Origin: Sphaerosporella brunnea
Lineage: Eukaryota; Ascomycota; Pezizomycetes; Pezizales; Pyronemataceae
Length of the DNA: 23,094 bases
Assembly (NCBI GenBank): GCA_008704415.1
Contig: VXIS01000515.1
Location: 1-23,094 of the forward strand
Reading direction: 5' to 3'
Each line of letters starts with the position of its first letter. The stretch's first letter is position 1. The position numbers were made by a program, and so were the translations under genes. This document shows positions 1 to 9,557 of the stretch, one piece after another. Below the pieces are notes generated by a model. It ran no database searches. It saw nothing but the letters and a program-made list of their open reading frames with translations, and was not told the DNA's origin.

Positions 1-23
1 GATCGCTTGTTAACGCTATTGAG

Positions 24-35
24 CAGCAGCAGCAG
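24..35 (+). repeat. (CAG)4 microsatellite at the left edge of the purine block
   Basis: Four CAG units are followed at about position 70 by the long purine-rich block. A longer CAG run in the same orientation closes the block on the right (4764-4796). Whether the two are related is unknown. Confidence 0.8.
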
Positions 36-69
36 GTTGTGTAGGGAACACGCAGCCTTGCAGTAGTGA

Positions 70-3000
70 GGGCGTGGAAGAAAGAGAAAGAGGGCGGAAG
101 AGAAGGCTAAACAAGATAAGGCAAGAGAAAGCAGGCAAGAAGAGAAGCAAGGAGGAAATGAGGGAGAAGGGGCATAGGGAAGCAACAGGAAATGAAAGAC
201 AGGGAGCAAGGAGGAAAGAGGGAGAGAGAAGAGAGACAGCAAAAAGGAATGGCGAGAGCGAAATCAAGCCAGAAAAAAGGAAAGCACCAAGCAGAAAGGA
301 GCTAAGGGAGCCAAAGCAAAAGCACAAAGCAAGTGAAGCAAAAGTAGGAGGGGCCAAGAAGAGAAACAGAAAATTGCAGAAAGAAGCGGGGGGAAAGCAG
401 CAGGCAGGAGGCAGAAACAACAGAAAAGTGCAAAACGGCTGAGGAGGATGGTGGGCAGAGAAGAAAAAAGAAGCAGCAAAGAGCAGGCAAAAAAGAGCAC
501 ACAGAAAAGAGAGTCAAGAAAGCAAAAGAAAAGGAGAAAGAAAGGAAGGAAGAAACATAAGGGAGGCATATGCAGCACAGGCGAGAGGAAACAAACGAAG
601 AGTAAAAAGTGAGGAAGAAACAAAAATCGGAAAGACAAGGATGAGAAAAGAAGGGGACATGAGATAGAAAAAGAGAGAGAGCAAAGCAATTGCGAGGGGC
701 TCGCGTGAATAACGAAAGCATGGAAAATGAGGGGAAGTAGGAGAAAAGGGGGAGGGAGAGAATGAAGACGAATGGGAAGGAAGATGAATGGCAGAGAGGA
801 TGAAGAAGAAACGAAAAACACGAGAGCATAAGCAGAGGGCACCATCAGCATGAGCAGAACAGCACACCTAGCAAAAGGCAAGAGAGAGGGTAGGACGCAG
901 GGGAGGGAAGCAGAGATAACCAGTAAGCAAAGAGACCACGAGCAGCGAACGAAAAAAAAATAGCAGGCAAGAGAGAAAGGAGAGCAAAAAGGAAACAGTC
1001 ACATGTGCCATAAAGGAATACAAGGAGCCAAAATAATAAGGTAACAGAGGCGAAAGAGCAAGCTGGGCAGGGAAGAGAAAATCAGCCAAAGGCAAAGAGC
1101 AAATAAGAAGCAGGGGAGTAGCAATGAGCAGAGATAGCAAAAAGGGGTGGAGTGGGCAAAAAAGAGGGGAGGCAAGCTCTCTAAGCGGACAGAAGGAAGG
1201 CACAGGCAGGAAGAGTGAAGCGGTCGGGAAACAAATGGCCAAAGGCAAAACAAGCAAGGGATAAATAAAGCCGAGACAGAGGAAGAAAGGAAAAGCACGG
1301 AAAGAGCATGAAGCACAAAGAGAAGAGGGGGAAAAGGGTGGAGCACAAAAGGCAGAAAAAAGCGAGAAGAAGCAGGGAGGCAAGGAAAGCAAAGAAGCAA
1401 AATAGAGTAGAGTGAGGAAAATAGAGAGGAAATAAGAGGGCACGAAAAAGTAATGAAGAGGGAGAGACCACGCAAAAAAGAAAGAGAATAGGTAGCAGAG
1501 TCAAAGGAAACATGAGAGGGAAATTCAGGAAAAAGACAAGGAAGAGGGACAATAAAAAATAAGAAGGAAAGAGCAAAAAGGAAAGACGGATAAAAGAGAG
1601 AGCGAAGCTGAGAGGGCAGGGAATAAAAGGCCAGTACAAAGAAAGAAAAAAAAAAGCATGAGCAAGCTAGGTAAAAAACAAGCAGAAGAATAGGCAAGTA
1701 AAGAGGGGAGAGGGAAGAGGTGGAGAGAAGGCAGTCAAGAAAAGTAAAGTGCGAAAGAAGAAAGAATAGGAGGCAAGAAGAGAGCAGCAGGGGAACAGCA
1801 AAGCAACAAATGGAAGAATAAGGAAGAAGGGTAGGTATGAAGATAAAAAGAAAGCAAGGGGGGCAGATAGAAAAACAGAAAGGTAAGAAAGAAAGTGGAG
1901 AGCAGAAGAAGCTGTGAGACATGAGGATGAACAAAGCAGAAGAATGGCAGAGAGCAACGATGAAAAATAGAACGAGAGAGCAAATATCGGAGAAGTAAAA
2001 GAAAGTAATAAAAGGACACAGAACGTCAAGAAAGAAAAGAAGAAGCAAAAAGAAAACCAAAGAACAAAAGAGGAAACAACAAAAAGAGAAGAAAGAGTAA
2101 ATGGCCAAAGAAGAAGAGGAAGAGAGGGGCAGGAGAGAGGCGCGGTAAAGAGAGAGTAAATAGTGTGAAGGGAGAGAGGAAGAAGGAAAGAGGCAGCCAG
2201 AGGAGAAACAGAGAAAGAAACAGAGGGGAAGAAGGAGGAGAAAGGCAGAAGAAGAATGGGAATACAGGGGAAAGCCAGAAGTGGAAGCAGAAGAAAAGCA
2301 GCGAGAGAGAGGAGTCCAGAGAGAGGAAAGGTAGGGAGGATGAAAAAGAGGAAGAGAAAAAAGGCAGAGATGGACAAGGAACGGGGAGAGAAGAGAATAG
2401 AGGTAGATGAAGGGCTAAAGAAAAAAGAAAGGGAAGACAGACAGTGGAAGGGGGGAAGAGTCAGCAAAGAGCCAGGAGAAAAGGAGACATGAGCAAGGAG
2501 TGGGAGAGTAGACAGAGGGCTAAGTGCAAAGACGGGCAGCAAAGAGGGAGCAGTAAGCGGAAGAATGGCAAGGAAATAGGAGACGCGAGAAAAAAACAAA
2601 AAAGAGAGAACTGAGCAAAGAAAAGAGCATAGGAGAACCCGAAAGAACAGTGACAAAGAGCGGAGAGCAAGAAATATACCAACAAAAGGCCAAGAGGTGA
2701 AAATAAAAAGTAAAAAACAGCAAACATAACAAGACAAAAAGAGGAATGAAATAAAAACAAAGAAGAGGACAAAGAGAGAAGAAGCACAAAAAAGAACAAG
2801 AGAAAAGGGGAGGAGGAAAGCAGGACAGGTGAGGAAGGGCACAAAGAGAAAAGGGAGGCAAGGAGCGAGGGACAAACGAAGTGGAGGAAAAGGTAAAAAC
2901 AGAGGAACAAGAAGGTAGGGAAGACAGAGGAAAGGCACAAAGTGAAAGACAAAAAAAGTGAAGAAAAAGAGCAGAGCAAAGAAGGCACAGTAGAGAAAGG

Positions 3001-4740
3001 GAAAAGGAAAGTCAAGAAAGGGGTAAGAGTGAGGAGAAAGAAGGAAGAAGATCAAGGAAAGAGAAAAGGGGAGAAGACGAGCAACGAAGGAGAGTCAAGA
3101 AAGAGGTGGAGAGGCCAAAGGAGCAACAGGGCAGGTGAGAAGAAGTAGCAGCCAAGCACAGATAGAGGACAACAAAAAAAAGCAACAGATAAGAAAGAAA
3201 ACAGAGAAAGAAAAAGAAGTGCAGGCTGAACAGGGCAAAGGAGAGAAAGTGCAAACAGGCAAAAAGAGCAGCGATCGCAATAAGGGCAGGAAGTGATGCC
3301 GAAAGCATGCCAGTTAAGGAGGGGAGGCAGAGTGCAGCCATACAAAGAGTAAATGCAGAGGGCTAGGAGGAAAGCGCAGTATCTAAGTGAAAAAGGAAAT
3401 TAGAGGCCACAAGGAAGAGGAAGGAGAAGAGGAAAGAAAATGTGAAGAGGAGCAGAGGGAGAAGAGACAGCAAAAAACAGGCAAGAGCATCGAGGGGAAA
3501 ATGAAGAATAGAATAGGGGAGAAGAAGGAGAAGAGCAGGCCCAGACAAGTCGGGAAAACAAGTGAAAAAAACAAACAAGAGACATCACAAAATATAAGGA
3601 GAATAGGAACAAGAAGGAAGAAAGAAAGCAAGCAGTGAAAAAAGAAAGCAAAGTAGCAAAGAAAGGATAGAGAAAAGGTGCAAAAGAAAGAGCAAAAAAA
3701 AACGAGAAAAGAGCAGCACAGAAGAAAAAATAACAGGAAAGGGAAGAGAGAGGAAGAAAGTCGCAGTCCAAGAAAAGAAGGGAGAAGGAGCAAACCAAAA
3801 TCAGACAAGAGGGATAAAAAAGCAGAAATAAGGCAGAAAATAGATAGAGACAAACAAAAAGAAAGAAAAGCAAAGATGGAGTGAAAAGAAGAGGAGGAAA
3901 AAAGACAGGTGAGAAAGGTGGGAAAAAGTGAAAAAGAAAAGACAGAAAGGAACATGCAAGAGAAGAATAAAACAGCAGAGACAATGAAAAGAAGGAGGAT
4001 GATAGAGAAAGGACAGCTGAAGACAAACAAGCAGAAGAGTAGAGAGAGGAGGGGGGCAAAGAAACAAGGAAACAAAACCAAAACAAAGAGAGAGGGAAAG
4101 GAAGAAGAAAAGGAGGAAAGGGAACAGGGAGGTGAGAGGGCAAGGAAAGTGGAGGAAAGCAAAAAGCAGAGACACTAAGAAAGACAAGAAGAGAAGGAGA
4201 GAGGAAAGAAGCACCAACAAACAAAAACAAAAAGTCGGAAGGAGCAGGAGGCAAACAAAAAGAAGCAGCAAAGAGGACAATCAGAGACGAGCAGCAGAGG
4301 AGTACAGAAGGAAAGCACCAGCGGTCAGAGAGGAATAAAAGAAAAGCCAGTACAAGAAAAGTAGAGAGAAAAAAGGGCAAAAGAGGAGAGCATAATGAAG
4401 GAGTGGTAGGGGAAAATCAAGGGCAAGAAAGGCAAACAATAAAGAGGAAAGGGGAGAGGGCAGCAAAAGGAGGAGGAGATGGGAAGAAGCAAAAGAAGGG
4501 AGAAGAAGGAAAAGAAGAAGATGAAGGGAAGCCAAGAGCAATTAGGAAGAAAGACAAGAAAAAAGAGATAAACATATGAGATAGAAGACTGAAGAAGAAA
4601 GAGAGAAGTAAGACAGCAGCCCGAGAGAAAAAGGGCATGGAAGGCAGCAAAGAGGGAAGGGAAGGGCACGAAGAAAAAGAAAAAATAGGCAATAGGAAGA
4701 GAAGAACGTCATAGAGCAGTGAGAGAGAAAGAGAGAGGAA
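70..4740 (+). repeat. 4.7-kb quasi-polypurine (GA-rich) strand-asymmetric block
   Basis: The + strand is overwhelmingly A and G. In lines counted by eye there are usually 6-8 pyrimidines per 60 bases, with an occasional richer line (14 near 961-1020). The pyrimidines are mostly single and flanked by purines; YY pairs occur mainly as CC in words such as GGCCAAAG or GCCAG. No clean tandem unit is visible, although short words recur: GGCAGCAAAGAGGGA near 2537 and 4642, and a similar string containing AATAAAAG and CCAGTACAA near 1620 and 4335. The + strand carries many stops. The minus strand has long open frames only because TTA, CTA and TCA are rare on the purine strand; their translations are Leu/Ser/Phe/Pro/Cys-rich and not protein-like. 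Mirror-symmetric R-Y DNA of this kind can form triplexes and RNA-DNA hybrids. No gene is supported inside it. Confidence 0.9.
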
Positions 4741-4760
4741 GTGTCAAGGAGGAGCGTGAG

Positions 4761-4799
<39 letters not shown>

Positions 4800-4832
4800 G
4801 AGGAGGAGGAGTTGATGGAAGTGATGCTTTGA
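4689..4832 (+). other. Open frame resembling the C-terminal end of a charged, polyQ/polyE protein
   Basis: After a TAG at 4686-4688 this frame stays open for 47 codons and ends in TGA at 4830-4832. It reads as an Arg/Glu-rich stretch, then eleven Gln codons (CAG), five Glu codons (GAG), and the ending LMEVML. That composition is typical of a charged coiled or disordered protein tail. There is no ATG until the last few codons, so it would have to be a last exon; an acceptor-like TAG precedes it but without a pyrimidine tract. It may equally be a chance frame in repetitive DNA. Confidence 0.2.
4764..4811 (+). repeat. (CAG)11(GAG)5 compound microsatellite
   Basis: Eleven uninterrupted CAG triplets (4764-4796) run straight into five GAG triplets (4797-4811). 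The repeat marks the right edge of the purine block, after which the + strand turns T-rich. Such triplets are prone to length change. Confidence 0.95.
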
Positions 4833-5495
4833 TTCTTGCTGGCTTTTACCTGCTTACTGTTGGCTATGGGGGAGTAATGGCGTTTGCTTATCGTGGTTCA
4901 TGCTTGTGTTTTTTTGTTGTTCCCCCCCCCCCCCCCCCTTTTTTTTTCCTTTTCCGCCTGGTTTTTTTTTTTTTTTTTCTTACCAGTTACGACGATTGCT
5001 AGCTGGTCCTCATGTGATATCCCATTCTCAGTATTACTCTAGCTTTTTTTTTTTTTTTTTCTTGCGAGGTTAGCTGTATTGTATCCTTTTATCTTGCTTG
5101 TCCTGTAGGCTTACGGTTGCAGTGGTGGGATGGGAAATCTGAGACCAGAAGTGTGTGCGTGTTTTTTTTTTTTTTTCTTCTTAACATGATGTATGATTTG
5201 GCTGATGATGGGGGAAATGAAGGGTTGATTTAGATTTAACCTGGACACATGCGTACTCTCTTGGCCGTGACGTGACGCGGCCCAAAGGCTGAGCATGAGT
5301 TTATGACGCGGTATATCACAATTTTCAATCTGTGTGTATGATAAATAGATCCCAAGATCCTCCATCTCCGTCGACGACAAAAAAAAAACAAAAAAAAAGC
5401 ACCATGCAAATCCCAATCCCAGACCAACTCCAACACAATAAGCAGCAAAAAGGAAGGGAAAAAAAAAAGGCAAGATACGTGTGGAGAAAGAAATT
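4833..5495. other. Non-coding stretch with long homopolymers, 3' of the F-box gene
   Basis: I see no gene. The + strand contains C17 (4922-4938) directly followed by T9, T17 (4962-4978), T17 (5044-5060) and T15 (5162-5176). It lies downstream of the minus-strand F-box gene and presumably includes its 3' UTR and terminator. On the minus strand the T runs are A runs, so retroposed poly(A) tails are one possible origin, but no retroelement body was recognised. Confidence 0.6.
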
Positions 5496-7052
5496 CTAAG
5501 CCAACCCCGCCAACGATCCCAAAATCCTCAGTTCATTGGCGTGCGCATGTAGCGCGAGGCGCATCCGCTCCGCCATTTCCGACTCGATAATGTCCTCCCT
5601 GCTCTCAACCAGCACCAGGTCGTCATCAAGCTCGTCTACATCCTTCTCCTCCTTTACAGGTGCAAGCACGCCGACTCTTTCACCCGCCCAAACGCCCAGG
5701 CCCTCCTCGACGCCGTCCTCGCTATCCATGACTGCAACCTTGCGAACGGGGCCACAACCCTCATCCGTCGCCGAGCTCCACAGCGTCCCCTGCGGCGGGC
5801 CAGCGTCGGGATCAAACACCTCCTCGCGGCGAACGACGTACCTGCAGTCGCGTTCGAACCAGCTAATGGTGCCCTCTGAGTCGCAGGAGACGACGCGGGT
5901 GCCCTGCTTTGCGACTGAGAGGATCTTGCCCCAAGCTGCTGACTGCCGGTTTTTCTGCCTGGCTTCTTTGGAGCCGGATAAAAGGTCGTAGGCTTCCAAA
6001 GTGCCCCGCCCGTTGTATGTGCCCCCCGCAATTAGCCCATGCATGCCGTCCGCGGCGAGGGTGCAGAGTGATCCGCCGGAGAATAGTGCGCCTTTCAGTT
6101 TTGGCCACATGGCGCGGTCGTAGCAGAGAATTGACGGGAAGCGGCCGGCGACGAAGAGGGAGTCGTTGGGATGGTGCAGGATCGCCAGGGGGCTGGGCTG
6201 AAACAGCGGGGCGTGGAGCGTATAGTTTTCCGGCAGGTCTGCTGAGGCGGCGATATGCGGAGTCCGCGGGTCGTGGAGGTGAAGAGTTAATGTTGTCCCC
6301 ACTGTCAGCGGGTGTGGAAGAACTACTTGGTTGTTTAACGTGCTGATGCTGAACGGGAACTTGGTCTTCGAGACTACTTGTAGCGTAGTCAGCGAGAGCT
6401 CTATCAACGTCGAGTCGCTCGCCACGTATATCCTATCCAGCTCCGCCGATGCAACCGCGTTATCGCCGAGCTCCGCAATCCTCGATTTTCGGCTTGCCGG
6501 TGGCAGCGGCGTGTGCAAAACACCTGCCGAGGACCTCGCCACGTTCTCGCCAGTGCTGGGGGACCAGATACTAACAGCGCCATCCTCGAGCGGGGAGATA
6601 AGGAGGTGCTTGTGTGTGTTATTGGTAGTGATAGCGGCAAGCCCTTTCACCTCGTCCTCGAGCGGCGAAAGCCATCGCGTCGACAGCGGCGCGTGCCGGA
6701 ACTTGTATTCACTGTACCAGTCCACATCCGTATACGGCCAGCTGTCGATCACCACCGCCAGCTCGTCCGTCCGCGAGAAATGCGTGTACGCCTCGGCGGC
6801 CGTGGAATCGAGGATTGCCTGCGACGCACACAGGTTGCGCCACAGCGTTGGATCCGAGCGCGTCAGTGACCGCAGACGTTTACAGGTACTGTGGAGAGGG
6901 ATCACGGAGCTGGGGTCGAGATCTTGAGCCAACCGGATGCATTTTGTCAGAGTTTGCCGGGCGGGGGGGGGGGGGGGTAAGTGAGGGAACTTACGGGACA
7001 CGATCTGGAGAAGAAGTTCATCGGGAAGATCAAGCAGCTGCGGGGATACCAT
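5496..7052 (-). CDS. F-box protein with a propeller-like C-terminal region
   Basis: Coding exons are 7052-6995 and 6922-5496, giving 494 residues. The start is the ATG at 7052-7050 (context CACAATGG); it places the F-box at residues 5-45, beginning LPDELLLQIVS and continuing across the splice to HLDPSSVIPLHSTCKRL and then DPTLWRNLC. The F-box normally binds Skp1 in an SCF E3 ubiquitin ligase. The rest contains repeated strand-like segments ending in WSPSTG, CYDRAMW or EAYDLLSG, suggesting a degenerate WD40-like propeller that would recruit the substrate; no canonical WD motif is clear. The C-terminus is acidic. The frame also stays open upstream to 7349 and through the intron, but reading through would split the F-box. 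The substrate is unknown. Confidence 0.8.
   Translation of the reverse strand: MVSPQLLDLPDELLLQIVSRKFPHLPPPPPARQTLTKCIRLAQDLDPSSVIPLHSTCKRLRSLTRSDPTLWRNLCASQAILDSTAAEAYTHFSRTDELAVVIDSWPYTDVDWYSEYKFRHAPLSTRWLSPLEDEVKGLAAITTNNTHKHLLISPLEDGAVSIWSPSTGENVARSSAGVLHTPLPPASRKSRIAELGDNAVASAELDRIYVASDSTLIELSLTTLQVVSKTKFPFSISTLNNQVVLPHPLTVGTTLTLHLHDPRTPHIAASADLPENYTLHAPLFQPSPLAILHHPNDSLFVAGRFPSILCYDRAMWPKLKGALFSGGSLCTLAADGMHGLIAGGTYNGRGTLEAYDLLSGSKEARQKNRQSAAWGKILSVAKQGTRVVSCDSEGTISWFERDCRYVVRREEVFDPDAGPPQGTLWSSATDEGCGPVRKVAVMDSEDGVEEGLGVWAGERVGVLAPVKEEKDVDELDDDLVLVESREDIIESEMAERMRLALHAHANELRILGSLAGLA
6923..6994 (-). other. 72-base in-frame intron in the F-box gene
   Basis: Donor GTAAGT (6994 downward), acceptor CAAG ending at 6923, and a CTGAC branch-like site. 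Its removal joins IVS to HLDPSS and restores a normal F-box. It is exactly 24 codons without a stop and contains a C15 run on the coding strand (6963-6977), so unspliced RNA would insert a Pro-rich segment. Confidence 0.85.
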
Positions 7053-8087
7053 TGTGTGATGGACATGGGATTGTGGGTTCGTCCGGGGTTGATGAAGGTT
7101 TTGCGTGCGGGGGGAGGGGGAGCGTGTGCATGTGTCCAGCCCGTGCGGAAAAGGGGATTTTCCGTCGATTTCTCGGTCCATTGTGGTGGCGAGTGAAACA
7201 CTGGTCACTACCGCGCGAGCCTCAGCGCTCCAACTCTCGATAAAACACCGGTCCCTCGTGCTTCTTGCTCGTAAGAAGGATTCTTGGCGCAGGAACGGGA
7301 CACAGGCCGTCACTCTGCCGGAACTTGGAAGCCTGGGACAGACTGTCACGGAGTGGCGTGTCAGCGCAGTGGGTGACGCCAGCTGAATGCTTTGTCAGGA
7401 GCCAAGCCACTGGGCGCGCTCACACGTTGGGGCTAGGGTTGGATGAGTCAGTGCTGGGGTGCTAGCTTGTTTGCATCCGACACCTCAACACACGAGCTGC
7501 TGTTTCGACAATGCAAAAAGTGGGGCTCGGCTCGGATCGATGGCCAATCAGGGGTCATGGAACATCGTTCGGAAGTTGCATGATGATCCTAACGGCTGCT
7601 CACGAATGCAGCTGGTCCTTGGTACTGTACTATAGCGGACCGATACAGCTCATGGCCACTCTGATTTCCCAATTACCGTAGCCATGCTCGGCCTCCAGTT
7701 TGAGACGGCGTATGAAAGCTGAGGAGTAAACTGAGAGGTGCCATGTTGTCTGCGATACTTCGTTGTTGATCCTTGCGGAGAATGGAAATAACAACCATTA
7801 GTACTAGAGACTAGAGTACATACTCTAGATAGGTATAGTAGGCCTGAAACTGTGTCAGATACAGACTTTGAACCAGGGAATTGGCTTTCATTCATGGTAG
7901 CGAAGCGGCAAATTTCCGTCCCCGAGATCGATAAAGTCTGAGCACATAAAACAGGGGGTTTGCGTTCACACACCAGAAGAACAAAAGACCAATCAGATAC
8001 CAAAAAACCAAAATGACCAAAACCAACAATAATAATAATTTAAAAAAACCAGCGATTTCAAACCTCAAGACCGTCCCACGCAGTGTC
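7053..8087. other. Intergenic: F-box promoter side and 3' flank of the SNF2-like gene
   Basis: No reading frame here looks protein-like. It must hold the F-box gene promoter (on its right) and the 3' end of the SNF2-like gene. Visible structure is limited to a short perfect hairpin at 7811-7828 and a small AAT repeat near 8026-8040. Confidence 0.5.
7811..7828. repeat. Small perfect inverted repeat (7-base arms, 4-base loop)
   Basis: CTAGAGT (7811-7817), loop ACAT, ACTCTAG (7822-7828). It could form a small hairpin. It is in the intergenic region and short enough to be chance. Confidence 0.5.
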
Positions 8088-9557
8088 CTAGCAGCCTTTT
8101 CGCACAACAACCTGAAACTTCGCCTGTGACAAAAGTGACCTCAACTCAACCAAAAGCTTGGGAGTATTTAACGTATGGTCGTCCAAGCTAGCGGTACCGG
8201 TAGTTGTCGGATCGTGACGAAAGCCTCCGACTGCCGTCAACAACTCCTCACTCTCGCCGTCGCCGTCAACCATCATGGTCTGAAAGCTGTACACCACAGC
8301 CTCCTGGTTGAACCAAGTATCGAGTGCCTTAGTTCCTCGTTCGCCCACAAGATCATATCCAGGCATTCCCGTTTCCATCAAGAAGATGCAGTCGAAACTG
8401 TTCAGCTCCTCGAGGCCAGCAAAAATCTCATCGCAGGCCCGGACCAGCCAGATCGAGTCAGGGAACTTCTGCATCATATCCCGTCGTTCGACCAGCGGCA
8501 CCAATGGGTTTTCGAGCGACATCACAGTGTACACGCCGCCGCTGGGAGACTTGACAAGGAAGTCTTTAGCCACCGCGATTGTAACCCCAGAATGCGACAG
8601 TATCAACACCTTGTGCCCCAGTCCCGCCGCCTTGGCTGCCAACATCAACAGAAAACTCAGCCGTGGTGAGGAGTCAAGGTGATCTAGGGCCTCTCCATCT
8701 GCGATCCGGCTCGCCCAGGTTTTCTGCCGTGGCTGCAGGTCGGAAATAATTGGACCACCGGGCATGCTGCCTCGTCGTGCCAGTGTCCGTCCGAACTCGT
8801 CCTGAGAAACGACGGCATCGTCTATGCTTGCCCCATCCCCAGCCATAGCAATTCTTTGAACGCCCAGGCTTCCGCCTCGTCGCCGCTGCGTTTCCATATG
8901 GTCCAAGAAAGCTTTAGGATGGCTCTCCAGCAGCCGAATGCGTTTGGCGATGTTGTCGGCGGACAGAGCTTTCTTCTCTTTCGAGTCAGTGGCTCGACTC
9001 AGGAGTCCCTCGAGGATTTTCTTCTGGGCCATCGACAGGGGCAGTCCCAACACAAGTCTCCTCTGCTTCTTCTTCACCTGTCCAGAAGCCGAAGTCGACA
9101 CCACAAGCTTGAGCCTCTTTGCCATCGGCGACAGCGTAGAAGTACGTTTTCTCAGCGGCGGCGCATAAAGAAGATCACTGTTGTCACTATCATCCCCACC
9201 GTCCTCCCCCTTCTCCTCCTCCTCCTTCTCCTCCTCCTCCTCATGCCGGCGACGAGTCTTGCGCCGTCGCCACTGCTGAAGCAGCTCCATCCCCTCGCCG
9301 ACACCCTGTTGCATCCCGGACCAGTACTCCATGTGCCGGTCTACCTCGAGCTCCGCTTGCTCTGCGGCTTTGGCGGCGGCTTTGGCAGCTTTGGCGGTAG
9401 TTTCGGCAGTTCTGGCGGCAGCTTCGGCGGCTTGAATTGCTTTCGCGATGGTTTCCGCAGCTTTGGCGGTGGTTTCGGCGGCTTGAATTGCTTTCCCGGT
9501 TTCGGTCCAGGAGAATGCCTGAGATCGCCCGCCAGGTGAGGCGGACTTTGAGGCCAT
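8088..9557 (-). CDS. SNF2-type helicase second-lobe-like protein lacking an ATPase lobe
   Basis: 489 residues from the ATG at 9557-9555 (context CACCACCATGG); the stop TAG is at 8090-8088. Residues 20-70 are an Ala-rich coil of 17-residue repeats. Then come a basic run (98-104), a Glu/Asp-rich run (105-127), and nuclear-signal-like KRLK and KKKQRR. Residues 172-225 resemble the end of a SNF2 N-terminal lobe (SMAQKKILEGLLSRA in place of LTPLQRELY). Residues 297-440 track the SNF2 C-terminal lobe in order: SPRLSFLLML, KVLILSHS (motif IV position), ERRDMMQKF, WLVRACDEIFAGLEELNSFD (where active enzymes have LLSTRAGGLGLNL), and AVVYSFQTMMVDG. No Walker A or DEAH box is present and the motif V/VI arginines are not conserved, so ATPase activity is unlikely. 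The fold and a chromatin role (compare Hda2/Hda3-type subunits) are inferences from pattern. Confidence 0.65.
   Translation of the reverse strand: MASKSASPGGRSQAFSWTETGKAIQAAETTAKAAETIAKAIQAAEAAARTAETTAKAAKAAAKAAEQAELEVDRHMEYWSGMQQGVGEGMELLQQWRRRKTRRRHEEEEEKEEEEKGEDGGDDSDNSDLLYAPPLRKRTSTLSPMAKRLKLVVSTSASGQVKKKQRRLVLGLPLSMAQKKILEGLLSRATDSKEKKALSADNIAKRIRLLESHPKAFLDHMETQRRRGGSLGVQRIAMAGDGASIDDAVVSQDEFGRTLARRGSMPGGPIISDLQPRQKTWASRIADGEALDHLDSSPRLSFLLMLAAKAAGLGHKVLILSHSGVTIAVAKDFLVKSPSGGVYTVMSLENPLVPLVERRDMMQKFPDSIWLVRACDEIFAGLEELNSFDCIFLMETGMPGYDLVGERGTKALDTWFNQEAVVYSFQTMMVDGDGESEELLTAVGGFRHDPTTTGTASLDDHTLNTPKLLVELRSLLSQAKFQVVVRKGC
9423..9525 (-). repeat. 51-base internal repeat coding for 17-residue Ala-rich units
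   Basis: A 22-base segment at 9423-9444 recurs exactly at 9474-9495, a 51-base (17-codon) offset within the SNF2-like gene. The protein units begin KAIQAAETTAKA and KAIQAAEAAART, followed by a shorter degenerate copy. The reverse strand reads as a Gly/Phe-rich artefact. Confidence 0.8.

Noticed and set aside
74..4338. Lys/Glu/Arg-rich plus-strand frames in the purine block
   Set aside because: They are short, end at random stops and reflect base composition only.
264..4692. Many long minus-strand open frames (up to 462 codons) opposite the purine block
   Set aside because: They are Leu/Ser/Phe/Pro/Cys-rich, overlap in several frames at once, and follow directly from the scarcity of TTA, CTA and TCA on the purine strand.
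8856..9539. Plus-strand frame with a Gly/Phe-rich repeat tail
   Set aside because: Antisense shadow of the SNF2-like gene; the GF repeats are the reverse reading of its Ala-rich coil.
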